Shown: positions 1 to 7,557 of the stretch, piece after piece
How the letters are laid out: each line of letters begins with the position of its first letter
Position numbering within the stretch: the first letter of the stretch is position 1
Source of the DNA: Bacteroidales bacterium UBA3623
GTDB taxonomy: Bacteria > Bacteroidota > Bacteroidia > Bacteroidales > UBA932
Length of the DNA: 16,868 nt
Reading direction: 5' to 3'
Assembly (NCBI GenBank): GCA_002373715.1
Contig: DFLI01000034.1
Span: forward strand, 1-16,868
Translations under genes and position numbers: made by a program
The notes under the pieces: generated by a model
Databases searched by the model: none
Told to the model about the DNA's origin: nothing
The model's input: the letters and a program-made list of their open reading frames with translations, nothing else

Positions 1-45
1 AAATTCATCAAAACCAAATAACTATCATTAATTAAATCGCACTAA
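1..45 (+). other. A/T-rich 5' leader of the sus-type operon (partial)
   Basis: Only 45 bases precede the susC-like start codon. They are strongly A/T-rich, as is usual for Bacteroidota translation-initiation regions, and contain no clear Shine-Dalgarno motif. No TAnnTTTG promoter element is present, so the operon promoter and any regulator gene lie further upstream, outside the window. Confidence 0.5.
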
Positions 46-2976
46 ATGAAACGCTTCTTAACCTCCATCGCAGTTCTGCTAGCAGCCTGCGCAACGGTGT
101 TCGCCCAGGGCGGATACCAGGTTAAAGGTGTGGTAGTCGACGAAATGGGTCCCGTCATCGGAGCTACGGTGATGGAACAGGGGACGTCCAATGGTACGTC
201 CACTGGCCTGGACGGCGACTTTATCCTCACCGTTTCCGGCCCCAATGCGGTGATTGAAATCACCTGCATCGGCTATGCAACGCAGACCTTTGCTGCAAAA
301 GACACCCCTCCCACTATTAAACTCTCCGAGGATACTACTTTCCTGGATGAGGTGGTGGTGATTGGTTACGGTACCCTCTCCAAGAAAGAGGTTTCCGCTT
401 CCGTCGTACAGGTAGATGCCAAGGATTTCTTCCGCGGTACTACCAACAACCCTATGACTATGCTCACCGGCAAGGTGGCTGGTCTGAATGTGGTTACCAG
501 TCAGGGTTCCAACCCTAACGCCGGATCCGATTATCAGGTCCGTGGTGCCACTTCCTTCAGCGCCGGCAACGGCCCGCTGGTGGTGATTGACGGTGTTCCC
601 GGTGGTGAGATCCGCAGTCTCGCTCCCCAGGATATCGAGTCCATGACCGTTCTGAAGGATGCTGCTTCCGCTTCCATTTATGGTACCAGCGGTGCTAACG
701 GCGTTATCCTCATTACCACCAAGAAGGGCTCCAAGGACGAACCCGGAACGGCCCACGTTACCTATGACGGCGCCTTCAACGTGAACTTTGTGAAGGCTCC
801 CATCCCGGTGCTAGACCCCGAAGAGTGGGTACGCTCCCGCCGTGGCAACGACTTCGGTTACCGTACCGATTGGTATAACGCCCTCCTGAGAGACTTCTCC
901 TATGGCCACAGCCATTATGTATCTGTGGACGGCAGCACGCAGAAGGGTTCCTACAACGCTTCTTTGAGCTACAAGAACTCCCTGGGTGTAGACCTGGTGG
1001 ACGCCCGTCAGGAATACGGTGCCCGTGCCTCCCTGGAACAGCGCCTCATCAAGGATATCTTCCAGATTAACATGAGCCTGAACTTCCGCCGCGTGAACGA
1101 GGAATATGGAAACGATGGTGCATTTGGCACGGCCCAGACCATCAACCCCACCTTCCCCATCTACAACGAGGATGGCAGTTACTATCAGCCCACGGCTCCT
1201 ACCGGTGCCACCAACCCCGTGGAAACCATGCTTAACAAGACGGCGAACGGCCAGCGCATGTTTGCCACCGCCGCCGTTTCCCTGAAGGCCACTCTGTTCA
1301 AGAATGACGTTCACAACGTAAGCAGCACAGTTTCTTACTCCCTGGATTATAACGACTATAAGAGCAACAGTTATACTCCCATCGAGTCCCATGAAAAGTA
1401 TTGGAGCGGCTATGAGGGAACGGCTTCCCTGAACTATTCTAAGAACTGGCGCAACCAGCTGGACTGGCTGTTCAACTACTCCTTCCACAGCGGTGAGCAT
1501 CATATCAATGCTGTGGCCGGTTATTCCTACCAGGACTTCAACTCCGAGAGTATGGGCATGACCAACCGCGGCTTTGCCTACGACTCCATTCTGTGGAACG
1601 ACATCGGTTCCGGTACCGCACGTACCGAGAATCCCGCCCAGGCCAGCATGAGCTCCGGCAAATCCCTGAGTAAGGTGATTGCTGTTCTGGCCCGTGTGAA
1701 CTACAACTGGAACAACCTCCTGTTCGCCCAGGTTTCCCTGCGCCGGGAAGGCGCCACCAACTTTGGTGATAAGAACAAGTGGGGTAACTTCCCCGCTGCT
1801 TCCATTGCCTGGGAAATTGCCAACATGGACTTTATGAGCGGCGCCCACTGGGTGAACAGCCTCAAGCCTCGTGTGTCTTATGGTGTCACCGGCCGCCGCG
1901 GCGGTTCCAATGTGGCCCGTCCTACCTATGGCAGCCATGGCCAGTATTATATGGATGGTGAGTGGATTGTGGGTTACCGTCCGGCTTCCAACGAAAACCC
2001 GGAACTCAGATGGGAAAAGCTGGTGGCCGTGAACGTAGGTGTAGACTTCTCCTTCTTCAACAACCGCCTGCGTGGTAGCTTGGATCTGTTCGACCGCGAA
2101 AGCCCGGACCTCCTTTACAACTATACGGCTCCCCAGCCTCCGTTCATCCACAGCTCCATTCTGGTGAACGTAGGTAAGACTCAGAACCTGGGTATGGAAC
2201 TTTCCCTGGATGCCGACGTCCTCACCAAGACTGCCCTTACCTGGAGCACCGGCATCAACGCCTCCATCGGCTATTCCAGAATTGCCTCCCTGTCCAATCA
2301 GATTTACGGTGCATCCTATATTGACATGCTTAGCACCGGCGGTCTGGGACAGACCTCTTACTACTATCGTTATACCGAAGGCAGCCGCCTGGGTGACATT
2401 TATGGTTATCAGGCTGCCGGCGTGAACGAGAACGGCGACATGATGGTATACGACAATGAGGGTGGGGTGGTTACGGCCGCTTCTGCCAAGCCCGAATACA
2501 AGCGCTACATTGGCAACACCATCCCCAAGCTGTATCTTTCCTGGAACAACACCCTCCGTTACAAGGGCTTTGACCTCAATATCGCCATGAATGGTGCTTT
2601 CGGCCACATGATTTACAACAACCGTCGTGCCAACAACCTGCAGGGCTCCGGTAACGCCAATGTGTTCCGTACCGCCTACACCAGAGACAAGATGGTGCGC
2701 GAGTATGGTGGCGTTGTTACCTCCTATTTCATGGAGAGGGGTGATTTCATGAAGATTCAGAACATTACCCTGGGATACACCTATTCTCCCAAGAACAAGA
2801 GTATCCTCCGCAATCTCCGCGTGTTCCTCACCGCCAGCGACCTGTACACCTTCACCGGCTACACGGGCACAGACCCGGCTCTGTTGAGCACCAACGGCCT
2901 TACGCCTGGTGTGGACAATGGCACTGGCTATCCTGAAACCCGCGTGGTTACCCTGGGTGCCACTATCACCTTCTAA
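46..2976 (+). CDS. susC: SusC-like TonB-dependent starch oligosaccharide transporter
   Basis: Outer-membrane beta-barrel that, with the SusD-like partner encoded next, imports maltooligosaccharides into the periplasm using TonB energy. The 976-residue length is close to B. thetaiotaomicron SusC (about 1000). Visible in order: a signal peptide (residues 1-20, cleavage probably before Q21), a carboxypeptidase-D-regulatory-like domain (about 23-98), a TonB-box-like DEVVVIGYG at 101-109, a plug domain (about 115-230) ending in the family pattern LKDAASASIYGTSGANGVI, then a long barrel closing with an aromatic C-terminus (TITF). No STN domain is seen, so sigma/anti-sigma signalling through this receptor is unlikely. 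The signal region contains a lipobox-like LAAC (12-15), probably fortuitous. The SusD-like gene follows after 12 nt. Starch specificity is inferred from the surrounding amylase genes; the SusC class is certain from the sequence. Confidence 0.95.
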   Translation: MKRFLTSIAVLLAACATVFAQGGYQVKGVVVDEMGPVIGATVMEQGTSNGTSTGLDGDFILTVSGPNAVIEITCIGYATQTFAAKDTPPTIKLSEDTTFLDEVVVIGYGTLSKKEVSASVVQVDAKDFFRGTTNNPMTMLTGKVAGLNVVTSQGSNPNAGSDYQVRGATSFSAGNGPLVVIDGVPGGEIRSLAPQDIESMTVLKDAASASIYGTSGANGVILITTKKGSKDEPGTAHVTYDGAFNVNFVKAPIPVLDPEEWVRSRRGNDFGYRTDWYNALLRDFSYGHSHYVSVDGSTQKGSYNASLSYKNSLGVDLVDARQEYGARASLEQRLIKDIFQINMSLNFRRVNEEYGNDGAFGTAQTINPTFPIYNEDGSYYQPTAPTGATNPVETMLNKTANGQRMFATAAVSLKATLFKNDVHNVSSTVSYSLDYNDYKSNSYTPIESHEKYWSGYEGTASLNYSKNWRNQLDWLFNYSFHSGEHHINAVAGYSYQDFNSESMGMTNRGFAYDSILWNDIGSGTARTENPAQASMSSGKSLSKVIAVLARVNYNWNNLLFAQVSLRREGATNFGDKNKWGNFPAASIAWEIANMDFMSGAHWVNSLKPRVSYGVTGRRGGSNVARPTYGSHGQYYMDGEWIVGYRPASNENPELRWEKLVAVNVGVDFSFFNNRLRGSLDLFDRESPDLLYNYTAPQPPFIHSSILVNVGKTQNLGMELSLDADVLTKTALTWSTGINASIGYSRIASLSNQIYGASYIDMLSTGGLGQTSYYYRYTEGSRLGDIYGYQAAGVNENGDMMVYDNEGGVVTAASAKPEYKRYIGNTIPKLYLSWNNTLRYKGFDLNIAMNGAFGHMIYNNRRANNLQGSGNANVFRTAYTRDKMVREYGGVVTSYFMERGDFMKIQNITLGYTYSPKNKSILRNLRVFLTASDLYTFTGYTGTDPALLSTNGLTPGVDNGTGYPETRVVTLGATITF

Positions 2977-2988
2977 TCGGCTTGCCTT

Positions 2989-4791
2989 ATGAGAAATATT
3001 ATCAATACTACAGTCATTGCCGCCGCAACACTCTTTGTGTCCGCTTGCTTCAACCTGGATGAAAAGGCCTTCAACCGCATTGAGAAGGATAATTTCTACC
3101 AGAACGAGAACAGCGTGAAGGGTGCCATCGCTTCCGTGTACTATACTGCGGAAGGCTCCTTCGGCGAGTACTTCTTTTATCTGAACGAATTTTCGGCCGA
3201 CCAGATTGCCTGGCGCGTTTGGAACGGCGGTACCTGGGGTTGGGACAACGCAGAAAAGTTTGTGCTTTCCTCCCACACCTGGACATCCCAATCCAGCATT
3301 ATCCAGAGCGCCTGGAATAACACCTGGGGCGCCATTGGAGAGTGCAACAGCATTATCCACGACCTGGAGACCATTGACCTGCTGGCCCTTGGCATCACTC
3401 CCGAAAAAGCCAGCCAGTATGTAGCAGAAATGCGCACCCTGCGTGCCTGGTGCTACTACAACCTATTTGAGGTTTGGGGCGGTGCTCTGCCGCTGAACAC
3501 GGAGGTTACTTCCGAGGTTCCCCCGTCTGCAGATCCCGACTTTGATACCTCCTGCAAGAAAATCTGGGACTTCATGGTTACCGAGTTGGACGAAAGCCTG
3601 GCCGACCTTCCCAAGAATAACGTGAACCGCATGAACCAGGCCACCAACCGCATCATCAAGGCCCGCCTGTTGTTCAATGCAGAGGTGTTCATCAAGGAAG
3701 ACCACTACAGTGAGGCTGCATCAATTTGCCGGGATATCCTGGATAACCAATTTGGCACTTATAGCCTGGCAGCAGACTACAGGGACATCTACGGTATTAA
3801 CAATGTGAATTGCCCCGAGGTTATCTTTGCTATGGCCTATGAGCACGGTAAGTCCAGCGGTAACGCCTACAATATGCGTGACGTGACCTTCCTGCCTTAC
3901 AATGCCTTTGGTGATCCGCTTTCCATCCTGGGCTCCAACAACGAGCAGGGACGTTGGAACTGTGTTATCGTGGCTCCGTCTCATGACAATTCCGGCACCG
4001 TGCTTCCTACCGGCGGTACTGATACCGGCGGCAAGTCCTTCCTCTTCGACTATGGCGACAAACTGGGCGCCGTGTACGATCGTTTCGACAGCCGCGACAT
4101 TCGCAAGCAGCCCTACCATGCCGACGAAAAAGGTAACTGGAATGGCCTGTTTCTGATGGGCCCCCAGACGGATTACTACACCGGCGTTGCCCTTCCGGCC
4201 GATGCCGACCGCGATGGTCAGGACCTGGTTTATGTGGATCAGGTGGGTACCTTCCAGAACAAAGGCCGTGATCTGGCTACGGTGATGTCTCCTCACTGGG
4301 GTGAGACCAACTCCGGTTACCGTATGCTCCGTTATCCCATCCTCCCGGATGTGTGCGGCGTAGACTTCCGTGATATTGACGAGGTGGAATTCCGTCTGGC
4401 CGAGGTGTACTACATGCTGGCCGAATGCCTGCTTCGTGATGGTAAGGCCAACGATGCCAAGGATCTGGTGAACCAGGTTCGCAAGCGTTACTTCAAGGAG
4501 TCCGACTGGGCTACTGTTCAGAATGAACCCGGTCCCGGTTTTACGGATTTTGACTATGACTGGATGCTGAACGAATGGGGTAAGGAGTTCCTTTGCGAAG
4601 GACGCCGCCGTCGTACAGACCTCCGTCGCTTTGACAAATTCACCCAGGGTCAGTGGTGGTTCTTCGGCCGTGGAGAGGGTGAAGACTACTATCCGGCCCA
4701 GCGCGACCGCAAGTATGAGTGGTTCCCGCTGCCGCACGCTGCCTTGACCGTGAACCCCGGTCTTGTTCAGAACCCTAATTATGTTGACTAG
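2989..4791 (+). CDS. susD: SusD-like starch-binding outer-membrane lipoprotein
   Basis: Surface lipoprotein expected to sit as a lid on the SusC barrel and bind starch or maltooligosaccharides. The signal peptide ends in the lipobox VSAC with the lipidated cysteine at C20. The acidic pair D24-E25 just after it fits a Bacteroidota surface-export signal. SusD/RagB family hallmarks are present: the helical TPR-like segment with LRAWCYYNLFEVWGG at 151-165, a later EFRLAEVYYMLAECL helix, and the C-terminal EWGKEFLCEGRRRRTDLRRF block (about 529-548). At 600 residues it is somewhat longer than B. thetaiotaomicron SusD (about 550). It is placed 12 nt after the susC-like gene and 2 nt before the next lipoprotein gene, indicating one transcript. 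Binding residues were not mapped; substrate is inferred from context. Confidence 0.94.
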   Translation: MRNIINTTVIAAATLFVSACFNLDEKAFNRIEKDNFYQNENSVKGAIASVYYTAEGSFGEYFFYLNEFSADQIAWRVWNGGTWGWDNAEKFVLSSHTWTSQSSIIQSAWNNTWGAIGECNSIIHDLETIDLLALGITPEKASQYVAEMRTLRAWCYYNLFEVWGGALPLNTEVTSEVPPSADPDFDTSCKKIWDFMVTELDESLADLPKNNVNRMNQATNRIIKARLLFNAEVFIKEDHYSEAASICRDILDNQFGTYSLAADYRDIYGINNVNCPEVIFAMAYEHGKSSGNAYNMRDVTFLPYNAFGDPLSILGSNNEQGRWNCVIVAPSHDNSGTVLPTGGTDTGGKSFLFDYGDKLGAVYDRFDSRDIRKQPYHADEKGNWNGLFLMGPQTDYYTGVALPADADRDGQDLVYVDQVGTFQNKGRDLATVMSPHWGETNSGYRMLRYPILPDVCGVDFRDIDEVEFRLAEVYYMLAECLLRDGKANDAKDLVNQVRKRYFKESDWATVQNEPGPGFTDFDYDWMLNEWGKEFLCEGRRRRTDLRRFDKFTQGQWWFFGRGEGEDYYPAQRDRKYEWFPLPHAALTVNPGLVQNPNYVD

Positions 4792-4793
4792 TC

Positions 4794-7496
4794 ATGAAAA
4801 GAGTTTTTAAATATCTGGCCCTTTCGGCCCTGGCAGTCTTTTCAGCCTCCTGCATCCAGAGGGAAGAGCTGAGCTTCAAGCACGAAGATCAGGCTTTCCA
4901 GACGCAGCCCGACAAGATCCTGGTTGAGGTGATTATGCCTCAGGCCTCTGCCACTACCGATGACATTTACATTATCGGTGCGTTCAATGGTGGCGAAGAA
5001 TCCATCGGAGACCCCGTTTACCGCATGGTTCACTCTGAAACCATTACCTCCAAGTGGGGTATCTATGTAGATCCGTCCATGTATGTTGGCGGCAAGACGC
5101 TGGCCGACGGCTTTACTTTCTACAATTCCCAGCAGGGTTACGAGCGTTCTTCCAAGGGAGAGCCCGTGACGCATACGCTCACAATTGGCACCGGCGAATG
5201 GGCCAATGTGTATGCCGACAAGTGGGAGAAATACTTCCTCCCGCCGGATCCGGACGCAGGCAAGATTGTTCTGCCTGACCATGACGGTGTTCGCGTGTAC
5301 ATCATTGACGAAACCGGTTGGGATGCCATTGCCCTGTACATGTGGGGTGATGTGAACAACTACGGTGGAGACTGGCCCGGTGCAGCGGTGTCCGGTACCG
5401 TTACTCTGGGTACGCAGCAGTACAAGTACTTCGAATACGGCGACGACATCTTCGGCCTCAATGAGAACCTCATCTTCAACAACAATGGTGATGGTGTCCA
5501 GTTGGATGACTACAACATGACCTTTACGGATGGTGTTGCAGATTACTTCCTCCTGGTAACGGCCGAAAGTGTTACTGCGGCCCCTAACCCGGCTGAGGGT
5601 GGCGCCATTGTCATTCCTGACCACGATGGCGTACGCGTATGGGTAGACGACCAGACCACCTGGGATGCCATTGCCCTGTATATGTGGGGTGATGTGAACA
5701 ACTTCGGTGGAGACTGGCCCGGTGCTCAGGTGGCCGGCAGCGAAAAGCTGGGCGACGTTGAGTACAAGTACTTCGAATACGGCGACGATATCTTCGGCCT
5801 CAACGAGAACCTCATCTTCAATAATAACGATGGCGGAACTCAGCTTGACGATGTTAATGTTACGTTCACAGAGGGTGTAAAGGATTACTTCTTCCAGGTT
5901 ACTGACGAAGGTGCTACCCTGGTGGATGGCCCTGGCGGTGGAATTCCTACTCCTCCCACTCCTCCGGCACCTGTCTATGACGGACCGAAGATCTATATCC
6001 AGAACAACACCACCTGGGAAGGCAACCTCTTTGCCCACTACTGGATTGACGGTGCCAATACCGAGTGGCCCGGCCAGCAGTTCGAGGAAACCGAGACGGT
6101 AGAAGGTGTAGAGTTCCAGGTTATCTCTACTCTGGACAAGATGAAAGGCAAGAAGATTGGAATTATTCTCCACTCCGACGTGGACGAGGAAACCAACCGC
6201 GTCCAGACCGAAATCACCCTGGATACCGACCGCTACTATGTGCTTACCAATGACGGCCTCACCGAGGTGGAAATGGGTGTACGCATCATTGTGAAGGATG
6301 AATCCGGTTGGCCCGGAACCATCTATGCCCACATCTGGGACGACGAAGAGAACGCTACCGAATGGCCCGGTATCAAGGCCACCGGCGGTTACTTCGATGC
6401 CGATACCTATCTGGTATTCCTCACTCCCAAGGTGTTCAAGGGCAAGACGGTAGATGTCATTTTCCATTCCGACGAGAACGACAACGTGAACCGCTACCAG
6501 ACCAAGATTACCCTGGACAAGGACCGCTTCTATGTTCTGAGCAAGGAATTCAACTTTGTAGAAGAGGAAAAGAAGCCCGTCACCATTTATGTGGAAGACA
6601 AGACCGGTTGGGACGAAATGGCCCTGTACCTCTGGGGTGAAGTGAACAACCTGGGCGGCAACTGGCCTGGTAATCAGGTGGCCCGTACGGAAACAATCAT
6701 GGGAACCACCTACAAGGTATTTGTGATTCCGGATGCCCTTGGTCGTAAGGAAGTACTCATCTTCAACAACAATAACAACGGTGTTCAGTTGGATAACTAT
6801 CCGGATGACAGCGGCATGCTCCTGGACAAGGAAGAATACTTCTTCATTGTCACCGACGAAGGTGTTACTCCTACTGAGCGTCCCACCATTGATTCCACCA
6901 AGCGCGTGACCATCTATGTGGACGACCAGACGGGTTGGGAGGCCATGACCCTGTACATGTGGGGTGATGTGAACAATCTGGGCGGTGACTGGCCCGGCGT
7001 TCAGCCTGGTGAGCTCGTAACGGTTGCCGAAAAAGAGTATAAGACCTTTGTCATTGAAAACGCTCTTGGTCTTTCTGAGAACCTGATTTTCAATAACAAC
7101 AATGGCGGAACTCAGCTTGGCGATTACGCCCTCACCTTTGAGAAGAACGTATATTGGCTCAAAGTAACGGCAGAGGGAGTTACTCAGATAGAGGATCCTA
7201 CCGTAGTGAAAGTTTGCGTGGATGACCAGACCGGTTGGGAAGCCATTGCCCTGTACATGTGGGGTGATGTGAACAACCTGGGTGGTGGTTGGCCCGGCAT
7301 CCTTCCTTCCGAAACGGAGGTGGTTGGAGAAGTCACTTATAAGGTATTCGTGATCCAAAATGCCATTGGCCTTTCCGAAAACTTGATTTTCAATAACAAC
7401 GGCGGCGGAGCCCAACTTGCCGACTATGCCTTGAAGTTTGAGAAAAACAAGTATTATCTGAAGGTTACCGATACCGGCGTTACGCCTGCAAATTAA
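4794..7496 (+). CDS. SusE/SusF-like lipoprotein with seven tandem starch-binding modules
   Basis: Non-catalytic surface protein expected to capture and hold starch for the SusCD-SusG machinery; it occupies the susE/susF position after susD. It is a lipoprotein (C20, preceded by FSAS) with acidic residues E24-E25 after the cysteine, fitting surface display. Residues about 25-160 form an N-terminal region containing DDIYIIGAFNGG, possibly an Ig-like or SusE/F-type N-domain. Then come seven modules starting near residues 166, 280, 398, 496, 596, 705 and 805. Each has a (T/S)GW or TTW near its start and a conserved WPG. Modules 1, 2, 5, 6 and 7 share LYMWGDVNN (or close) and LIFNNN, resembling the CBM26-type starch-binding module family; 3 and 4 are a second type with EWPG and NR(V/Y)QT. 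A Pro/Gly linker (about 383-397) precedes module 3. At 900 residues it is about twice the length of SusE or SusF, which carry two or three modules. Family assignment is by motif only. Confidence 0.88.
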   Translation: MKRVFKYLALSALAVFSASCIQREELSFKHEDQAFQTQPDKILVEVIMPQASATTDDIYIIGAFNGGEESIGDPVYRMVHSETITSKWGIYVDPSMYVGGKTLADGFTFYNSQQGYERSSKGEPVTHTLTIGTGEWANVYADKWEKYFLPPDPDAGKIVLPDHDGVRVYIIDETGWDAIALYMWGDVNNYGGDWPGAAVSGTVTLGTQQYKYFEYGDDIFGLNENLIFNNNGDGVQLDDYNMTFTDGVADYFLLVTAESVTAAPNPAEGGAIVIPDHDGVRVWVDDQTTWDAIALYMWGDVNNFGGDWPGAQVAGSEKLGDVEYKYFEYGDDIFGLNENLIFNNNDGGTQLDDVNVTFTEGVKDYFFQVTDEGATLVDGPGGGIPTPPTPPAPVYDGPKIYIQNNTTWEGNLFAHYWIDGANTEWPGQQFEETETVEGVEFQVISTLDKMKGKKIGIILHSDVDEETNRVQTEITLDTDRYYVLTNDGLTEVEMGVRIIVKDESGWPGTIYAHIWDDEENATEWPGIKATGGYFDADTYLVFLTPKVFKGKTVDVIFHSDENDNVNRYQTKITLDKDRFYVLSKEFNFVEEEKKPVTIYVEDKTGWDEMALYLWGEVNNLGGNWPGNQVARTETIMGTTYKVFVIPDALGRKEVLIFNNNNNGVQLDNYPDDSGMLLDKEEYFFIVTDEGVTPTERPTIDSTKRVTIYVDDQTGWEAMTLYMWGDVNNLGGDWPGVQPGELVTVAEKEYKTFVIENALGLSENLIFNNNNGGTQLGDYALTFEKNVYWLKVTAEGVTQIEDPTVVKVCVDDQTGWEAIALYMWGDVNNLGGGWPGILPSETEVVGEVTYKVFVIQNAIGLSENLIFNNNGGGAQLADYALKFEKNKYYLKVTDTGVTPAN
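5289..7490 (+). repeat. Seven in-frame tandem module repeats (about 300-340 nt each)
   Basis: Seven repeat units lie inside the SusE/F-like gene, starting near 5289, 5631, 5985, 6279, 6579, 6906 and 7206. Modules 1 and 2 have a 342-nt period and are nearly identical in DNA over long stretches (the WDAIALYMWGDVNN and EYGDDIFGLNENLIFNN segments). Modules 6 and 7 have a period of 300 nt and also share long identical runs. Modules 3 and 4 are more diverged and resemble each other. The order by type is A-A-B-B-A-A-A. High DNA identity between some copies points to recent duplication or gene conversion (inference), and makes the array prone to copy-number change and short-read misassembly. Confidence 0.9.
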
Positions 7497-7505
7497 TCCC
7501 ATTTT

Positions 7506-7538
7506 CGGACGGGGGGCCCCTGACCGGACCCCCGTCTG
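7506..7538 (+). promoter_or_regulatory. Intercistronic GC-rich hairpin between binding and enzyme genes
   Basis: The only sizeable gap in the operon (7497-7557) holds an inverted repeat: GACGGGGG (7508-7515) pairs with CCCCCGTC (7529-7536), extendable by a G-T and a C-G pair, with a 13-nt loop. It is not followed by a T-tract (CTGCCAATTAAT follows), so it is not a standard intrinsic terminator. It may be an mRNA-processing or 3'-end-stabilising structure, or partial attenuator, allowing different amounts of the SusCDE part and the enzyme part. That role is inference. Confidence 0.55.
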
Positions 7539-7557
7539 CCAATTAATAGCACTGAGT

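Noticed and set aside
811..3360. 849-codon open frame on the minus strand across the susC and susD genes
   Set aside because: It is antisense to two unmistakable genes, shows no recognisable domains, and arises from the codon bias of the sense frames.
5289..7490. Regularly spaced repeats considered as a CRISPR-like array
   Set aside because: Units are about 300-340 nt, in frame and translated into protein modules; no short repeats with unique spacers are present.
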